Source: an uncultured Oscillospiraceae bacterium
Lineage (GTDB): Bacteria; Bacillota; Clostridia; Oscillospirales; Ruminococcaceae
Assembly: GCA_910577365.1 (NCBI GenBank)
Contig: CAJTMU010000087.1
Span: 1-9,708, forward strand
Reading direction: 5' to 3'
DNA length: 9,708 bases
The notes beneath the pieces are model-generated. The model was not told the DNA's origin, ran no database searches, and saw nothing but the letters and a program-made list of their open reading frames with translations. A program made the translations under genes and the position numbers. This document shows, in pieces, positions 6,256 to 9,708 of the stretch. How positions within the stretch are numbered: position 1 is the stretch's first letter; each line of letters opens with the position of its first letter.

Positions 6256-6465
6256 ATGTGCTATCAGAAAGACGATTTATATACCTTTTTAGATAAGCGG
6301 GTTAAACTAACCACAACCGATGGAAAGGTATATACAGGCATAGTGGATAACTACGAAAGCGAGTCGGACAGCGGATCAGATGAAGAAGAATTATTCCTCA
6401 CAACAGATGATGGAAAATTTCCGTTCATCGGACGCTCCCGTATTGCCGATATTGAGCTGGCATAA
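6256..6465 (+). CDS. Small acidic Sm/LSM-like protein, probable immunity to the portal toxin
   Basis: This 69-residue protein resembles small 'LSM domain' proteins found next to toxin-bearing head proteins in Firmicutes prophages. DLYTFLDKRVKLTTTDGKVY (7-26) and the following GIVDNY read as the helix and first beta strands of an Sm-like barrel. An acidic loop (ESESDSGSDEEE) follows, and FIGRSRIADIELA reads as the closing strands. The start ATG lies 2 bp after the portal-toxin stop, and its ribosome site AAAGGAG (6242-6248) sits inside the last codons of that gene, so the two are made together, as toxin-immunity pairs often are. The acidic loop could mimic nucleic acid or cover a basic nuclease surface. 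The fold is moderately supported; the immunity role is inferred from position and chemistry. A terminator-like hairpin follows. Confidence 0.75.
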   Translation: MCYQKDDLYTFLDKRVKLTTTDGKVYTGIVDNYESESDSGSDEEELFLTTDDGKFPFIGRSRIADIELA

Positions 6466-6489
6466 CTGACAGACAATCGAATAAACCGG

Positions 6490-6526
6490 AAAGAGCAGGG
6501 CAATAGTCATGCTCTTTTGTTATTGC
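6490..6526 (+). terminator. Terminator-like hairpin with possible pseudoknot pairing
   Basis: AAAGAGCA (6490-6497) pairs with TGCTCTTT (6510-6517), an 8-bp stem with a 12-nt loop; the 3' arm runs into a T-rich tail. Within the loop GCAATA (6500-6505) is complementary to TATTGC (6521-6526), which directly abuts the GGGAGG ribosome site (6527-6532) of the next gene. It may be an intrinsic terminator, an RNA pseudoknot controlling that start, or both. Confidence 0.6.
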
Positions 6527-6536
6527 GGGAGGAAAT

Positions 6537-7538
6537 ATGTGCAATTGTGACAAGCTGCTGGCAGCGATAGACCGATATATCGCCAAAGCGGACGACGACC
6601 TCACCGAGCAGCTAAGGCTGGAGGGCTACGAAGCGCCCGCTGAAACCGTAAAACTCATATCGGAGATCGAGGACGAAGTCGCGGAGGCACTTGTTGCCGA
6701 GACAGACCACTATGTCAGAGCAGCCGCGGAATACTCAAAGAACGACCCCCGCGGCGCTCTTGACCTAAAGGAATTTTTCGGCAGAGGCTGGACGTCGTCT
6801 CACAAGAAAGATAAGCTCGCGGGAGCGCTTTACAGCATCTTCGGCAAAAAACTAACAAAATATATGCCGCAGTACATTCAGTATTATTTGCAGAAAAGCG
6901 ACAAAGGCTTGAAATTTGTCAAAATGACAGAACGGACGACAGACTGGATAAATGGCTGGAGCAGAGAACTGGGGAGAAATGCGCAGCTTACCTCCGTAAA
7001 GCAGATCGAGGGTATACTCACAGAGGGTATTGAGCTTGGAAAGGGTATAGACTGGTTCGTAAAGCGCATTCGTGACGACGGCATACATAGCGAGTACTAC
7101 CGCGCCCGCAGAATGGCACTTACGGAAGTGCTCCGACTGCACAGCGTAGCGCAGGACGAAGCCAGAATGCAAAGCCCCGCGGTCACAGATAAGATGTGGA
7201 GGCATACGGGCAATTACAGAAATGTTCCCAGAGATAATCATGTGGATATGGACGGTCAGATAGTGCCAAAAAACAAGCCCTTTAAACTTATCGGAAGAGA
7301 CGGCGAGACCTACGAGCCACAATACCCAAGAGACGTTATTCTTCCGCCGGAGGAAAGCGTTAACTGCCATTGTCTGGCGCAGAATATCGTTTCGGACAAA
7401 ATACTCGGATTGTCACTTGAAGAGCGTCAGCGCCTGCAGGCGGAAGCCATCGCGGAGATGGACAAGAAATGGGAAGATGAGCTCGACAGAAAAAATCGGG
7501 AAAGGTCGTTAATAGATATACAGCGCAGCAGTTTATAA
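6537..7538 (+). CDS. Minor head / head morphogenesis protein (Mu gpF-like)
   Basis: This 333-residue minor capsid protein belongs to the Mu gpF / SPP1 gp7-related group, which binds the portal and helps head assembly or DNA entry. The N-terminal half is mostly helical. The conserved C-terminal domain spans about residues 150-283: RARRMALTEVLRLHS (189-203), a tryptophan (221), the segment RDNHVDMDGQIVP (232-244) and PPEESVNCHCL (270-280), the classic CHC end that probably binds a metal. A charged helical tail follows (about 291-330). The start ATG 6537 lies four bases after GGGAGG. In many relatives a toxin domain hangs on this protein; here it is on the portal instead. The gene ends inside a terminator-like hairpin. 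Confidence 0.88.
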   Translation: MCNCDKLLAAIDRYIAKADDDLTEQLRLEGYEAPAETVKLISEIEDEVAEALVAETDHYVRAAAEYSKNDPRGALDLKEFFGRGWTSSHKKDKLAGALYSIFGKKLTKYMPQYIQYYLQKSDKGLKFVKMTERTTDWINGWSRELGRNAQLTSVKQIEGILTEGIELGKGIDWFVKRIRDDGIHSEYYRARRMALTEVLRLHSVAQDEARMQSPAVTDKMWRHTGNYRNVPRDNHVDMDGQIVPKNKPFKLIGRDGETYEPQYPRDVILPPEESVNCHCLAQNIVSDKILGLSLEERQRLQAEAIAEMDKKWEDELDRKNRERSLIDIQRSSL

Positions 7539-7552
7539 TTGCCGCGCTTTTT
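7522..7552 (+). terminator. Terminator-like hairpin overlapping the end of the minor head gene
   Basis: AGCGC (7522-7526) pairs with GCGCT (7544-7548). After an A/C mismatch, GC (7528-7529) pairs with GC (7541-7542), closing an 11-nt AT-rich loop, and the 3' arm continues as TTTTT to 7552. The stop TAA of the minor head gene lies in the loop. No promoter is visible between this hairpin and the protease and capsid genes, so it can be only partly effective or must be overridden. Confidence 0.55.
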
Positions 7553-7555
7553 CAT

Positions 7556-7623
7556 ACCCTGTTAGCTTAACGGAAAGCAGCCCGACACAACGGCAGAAAC
7601 CGAGTTCGACTCTCGGACAGGGA
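7556..7623 (+). ncRNA. tRNA-like element without a canonical anticodon arm
   Basis: Three tRNA arms are clear. CCCTGT (7557-7562) pairs with ACAGGG (7617-7622) as a 6-bp acceptor stem. GCTT/AAGC (7565-7568, 7575-7578) makes a D arm with the usual GG in its loop, after T-A at positions 8-9. CCGAG/CTCGG (7600-7604, 7612-7616) closes a perfect T loop, TTCGACT. The middle (7580-7599) fails: it offers only a 3-bp GCC/GGC or CCG/CGG stem and no loop with T33 and a readable anticodon. The outermost acceptor pair would be A-A, and no CCA follows. It is either a decayed tRNA gene or a tRNA mimic. Confidence 0.6.
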
Positions 7624-7636
7624 AAAAAACACTTAC

Positions 7637-7647
7637 AAGGAGGTGAT
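7637..7647 (+). promoter_or_regulatory. Extended ribosome binding site that fixes a GTG start
   Basis: AAGGAGGTGAT matches the whole anti-Shine-Dalgarno core of 16S rRNA over 11 bases. It lies three bases before GTG 7651, with the GGAGG core seven bases away, and no other good start is near. It marks a highly translated gene. Confidence 0.8.
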
Positions 7648-7650
7648 AAG

Positions 7651-8994
7651 GTGAAAAAAGAAAGGCATATAAACAAGGCGTTTGCCATATCCGACGCCCG
7701 GATATCGTTTGTCAGCCTGGTAGATAAGGCGGCTAACAAGCGGCGTTTCCTTATCACTAAGGCAGAGAACGGAACGGCTAACTTCGCGAGCTATGGGCGT
7801 ATCATAAAAGCGGACGCGGAACATCATTATGTCACGGGTATAGTATATGAGCCTCTTGTGGAGGACACGGACGGCAACTATATTACCGAGGAGGAGATAA
7901 CCAAAGCGGCTTACTGGTACGCTAAGAACGGTGACAAGGTGGACGTTCAGCACAGCTTTGAAGCGCTCCCCAATGCCTGCGTTGTTGAAAACTGGATAGC
8001 TAAGGCGGATTTCGAATGCGGCGGCGAGAAGATTACCAAAGGCACTTGGCTCATGACGGTTGAGGTCACCGATGAAAACGTGTGGCGGCAGATCGAAAAG
8101 GGTGAGATAACGGGCTTCTCTATGGGGGGAGTAGGCAATTACAGCGAGGAGGACGAAAATTTGGCTGATGTGAACAAATCCGATGAAAAGGTAGGACTGC
8201 TTGCAAAGCTCGCGGGAATGCTTGGAGTTGAAAAGGCTGCGGTAAAGAATATTTACAGCAGGCACAAAAAAGATAAGGATTTCTGGAGCGCGTGGGATTC
8301 TTTGCATAGCGTTCTTCACTCTGCCTATGATACCTTTGAGGATAATCCTCAAAAGATACGCGAGGCACTCTCGGATTTCAGCGAGATCATAACGGAGCTT
8401 TTGACGGGTGACGATAACATTATGAAGTCAATCGCGAAAAACGCTCCCGCCCCGTTGGAGAAATCGGGCAGAAAAATGTCCGACAAGAACAAACAGACCC
8501 TGAACGGCATTTACAACAGTCTCGGAGAGTTCTTAAAGTCTTTTGACGATAAGGAACACGAGGATACGGAGAGTAATGCCGAGGACAACAAGGAAACAGA
8601 GGAGGAAAAGGAATTGACAAAGACGGAATGTGAAGCGATCGTCAGCAAGGCGGTCACGGAAAAGCTCGCCGCGGCGGGAATTACAGCACCCGAAACCGAC
8701 ACGGAGCCTGTCGCAAAGGCACAGGAGGGCAATACCACGGCTTCAAGTGGCGCGGAGCTTACGGAGGACGCTATTGTCGGTATGGTTGAAAAGGCGATCA
8801 ATAAGGCTTTGGCGGGAGGACAGCCCGCCGAGCCGCCCGTAACGCCCGAACAGGTGAACGAGATGATAACCAAAGCGGTAAATCAGAGGGTAAACGAGGT
8901 TCTCAAAGCCAGAAGCCTGCCGAGCAACCTTAACGCGGCAGCAGGAACCGTGGAAAGCAGACCCGAACCCCACTATATGCACGGAATTTTGTAA
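7651..8994 (+). CDS. XkdF-like prohead serine protease with C-terminal scaffold-like region
   Basis: This 447-residue protein starts at GTG. Residues about 45-165 match the XkdF putative phage protease domain: GIVYEPLVEDTDGNYITEEE (63-82), DVQHSFE (98-104) with likely catalytic His101, WLMTVEVTDENVW (133-145), and GEITGFSMGG (151-160) with likely nucleophile Ser157. This enzyme would trim scaffold and capsid proteins during head maturation. Residues about 200-255 form a helical segment. Residues 276-425 are highly charged and coiled-coil-like (DDKEHEDTESNAEDNKETEE), then Ala/Pro-rich, as in phage scaffolds, and the end HYMHGIL is short and conserved-looking. Placement directly before the capsid gene fits a fused protease-scaffold, and portal - XkdF-type - capsid order matches PBSX. 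An internal start at TTG 8614 could yield the scaffold alone. Confidence 0.85.
   Translation: MKKERHINKAFAISDARISFVSLVDKAANKRRFLITKAENGTANFASYGRIIKADAEHHYVTGIVYEPLVEDTDGNYITEEEITKAAYWYAKNGDKVDVQHSFEALPNACVVENWIAKADFECGGEKITKGTWLMTVEVTDENVWRQIEKGEITGFSMGGVGNYSEEDENLADVNKSDEKVGLLAKLAGMLGVEKAAVKNIYSRHKKDKDFWSAWDSLHSVLHSAYDTFEDNPQKIREALSDFSEIITELLTGDDNIMKSIAKNAPAPLEKSGRKMSDKNKQTLNGIYNSLGEFLKSFDDKEHEDTESNAEDNKETEEEKELTKTECEAIVSKAVTEKLAAAGITAPETDTEPVAKAQEGNTTASSGAELTEDAIVGMVEKAINKALAGGQPAEPPVTPEQVNEMITKAVNQRVNEVLKARSLPSNLNAAAGTVESRPEPHYMHGIL
8601..8994 (+). other. Possible nested in-frame start making a separate scaffold
   Basis: GGAGG (8601-8605) lies eight bases before an in-frame TTG (8614, codon 322 of the protease gene). 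Initiation there would give about 126 residues of helical, charged, then Ala/Pro-rich sequence, comparable to lambda Nu3 nested in gene C. Runs of Glu and Lys codons often imitate ribosome sites, so this is tentative. Confidence 0.3.
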
Positions 8995-9011
8995 AATCAG
9001 GAGGATATGTA

Positions 9012-9708
9012 ATGTTAGACAACAGAGAGATAATTAACAAGGCGGCAAACGAGACCATCACCACAGGCTCGCTCAACAACGGATTGCTCAATCCCGAACA
9101 GGCGCGAAAATTCCTGCAGCAGACCTTTGACGCAACGGAGCTTGGCAAGGTGGTTCGCCATGAGATGAGAACCGCTAAAACGGGAGAGATCGACAAGATC
9201 GGAATTGACAGCAGGATACTCCGCAAGAAAACGGAGAACGCCGACGACGGGTACCGCGCTAATGTAAAGACAAACGCGATCGAGTACGCGACTACGGCGG
9301 TTCGTCTGCCCTGGGAGATAACCGAGGAAACGCTTCGGGAAAATATTGAGGGGCAGCACTTCGAGCAGATAGTCACCGACCTTATGACGCGCCAGATGGG
9401 CATTGATACAGAAGACCTCTATCTTAACGGCGATGAGAGCGTATCTGCTACGCTTGACGGGGGCGGTAACAATCCCGATTATGATTTCCTTAAAATCAAC
9501 GACGGCTGGATAAAGCAGATAAAGCAGGACGGACACGTCTTTGACGCTTCAAGCGCCGATCTCAACCTCGACCTGTTCTACAATGCTCTGCACTCTATCC
9601 CCAACAAGTATAACAACGGTAATCTCCGCTGGATAATGAGCCCGCATATGCGGCAGTCCTTTGAGCTTTTCCTACTTAATCAGGTCATAAACAAGGGCGG
9701 TATCGTTC
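9012..9708 (+). CDS. Major capsid protein, HK97-fold type (partial, cut by the right edge)
   Basis: The frame opens at ATG 9012, seven bases after AGGAGG (8999-9004), and stays open to the window end, giving 232 codons. The first 45 or so residues are helical, ending in QQTFDATELGKVVRHE, like the N-arm of capsid proteins of this type. The segment VRLPWEITEETLRENIEG (around residues 97-114), then FEQIVTDLMTRQMGIDTEDL and YLNGD, is typical of HK97-fold capsid proteins: a strand, the long spine helix and the start of the A domain. WIMSPHMRQSFE (around 209-220) reads as a later A-domain strand and helix. It follows the protease-scaffold gene by 17 bp, as expected for the shell protein. The remaining C-terminus is outside the window. 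Confidence 0.88.
   Translation, partial: MLDNREIINKAANETITTGSLNNGLLNPEQARKFLQQTFDATELGKVVRHEMRTAKTGEIDKIGIDSRILRKKTENADDGYRANVKTNAIEYATTAVRLPWEITEETLRENIEGQHFEQIVTDLMTRQMGIDTEDLYLNGDESVSATLDGGGNNPDYDFLKINDGWIKQIKQDGHVFDASSADLNLDLFYNALHSIPNKYNNGNLRWIMSPHMRQSFELFLLNQVINKGGIV

Noticed and set aside
7556..7623. Phage amber-suppressor tRNA that would rescue the terminase
   Set aside because: The element has no canonical anticodon loop and no CTA at the expected place, so it cannot be read as a suppressor tRNA.
7633..8352. Minus-strand open frame of 239 codons
   Set aside because: It mirrors the XkdF-like protease gene, whose catalytic and family motifs are clear, so it is a shadow.

Overview
This window is the left part of the late (packaging and head) operon of a tailed double-stranded DNA phage or prophage. 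Everything that looks real reads left to right. Strong AGGAGG-type ribosome sites, a TTGAAA/TATAAT promoter and the gene order portal - minor head - XkdF-type protease - capsid point to a Firmicutes host. Frequent ATA codons beside a moderate GC content suggest a Clostridia (Ruminococcus/Lachnospira-like) gut bacterium. The host is inferred; no host gene is visible.

Layout. Positions 1-281 hold the last codons of an upstream gene, a helically phased tandem repeat array (nine CCTA units spaced 11/11/10, three 32-bp units), a strong promoter overlapping the end of that array, and a strong intrinsic terminator only about 12 nt past the predicted transcription start. Positions 282-2285 hold a tightly packed cassette: a ParB/Srx-fold protein, a tRNA-guanine-transglycosylase-like enzyme resembling phage DpdA, and a YhhQ-type queuosine-precursor transporter. 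It reads as a salvage-based module for putting 7-deazaguanine into DNA to evade restriction. Positions 2352-4225 hold the small and large terminase subunits; the large one is broken by a single in-frame amber codon just after Walker B. Positions 4229-6465 hold a portal protein whose C-terminus carries a polymorphic-toxin-type-50 (Ntox50-like) domain, followed immediately by a 69-residue acidic Sm/LSM-like protein that is probably its immunity partner. Positions 6490-7650 hold a terminator-like hairpin with possible pseudoknot pairing, a Mu gpF-type minor head protein, another terminator-like hairpin and a tRNA-like element without a normal anticodon arm. Positions 7651-9708 hold an XkdF-type prohead protease with a scaffold-like tail, and the first 232 codons of the major capsid protein, cut by the window edge.

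How it works together. The terminase cuts and pumps DNA through the portal into a shell built from the capsid protein on the scaffold region and matured by the protease. The 7-deazaguanine cassette would protect the packaged genome. The portal toxin and its neighbour look like a toxin-immunity pair riding on the virion. The promoter-proximal terminator and further terminator-like hairpins inside the operon suggest that late expression needs an activator or antiterminator, for which the phased repeats are a candidate target. As read, the amber codon would stop the phage from packaging, so this may be a decaying prophage, a suppressed mutant or a sequencing error.
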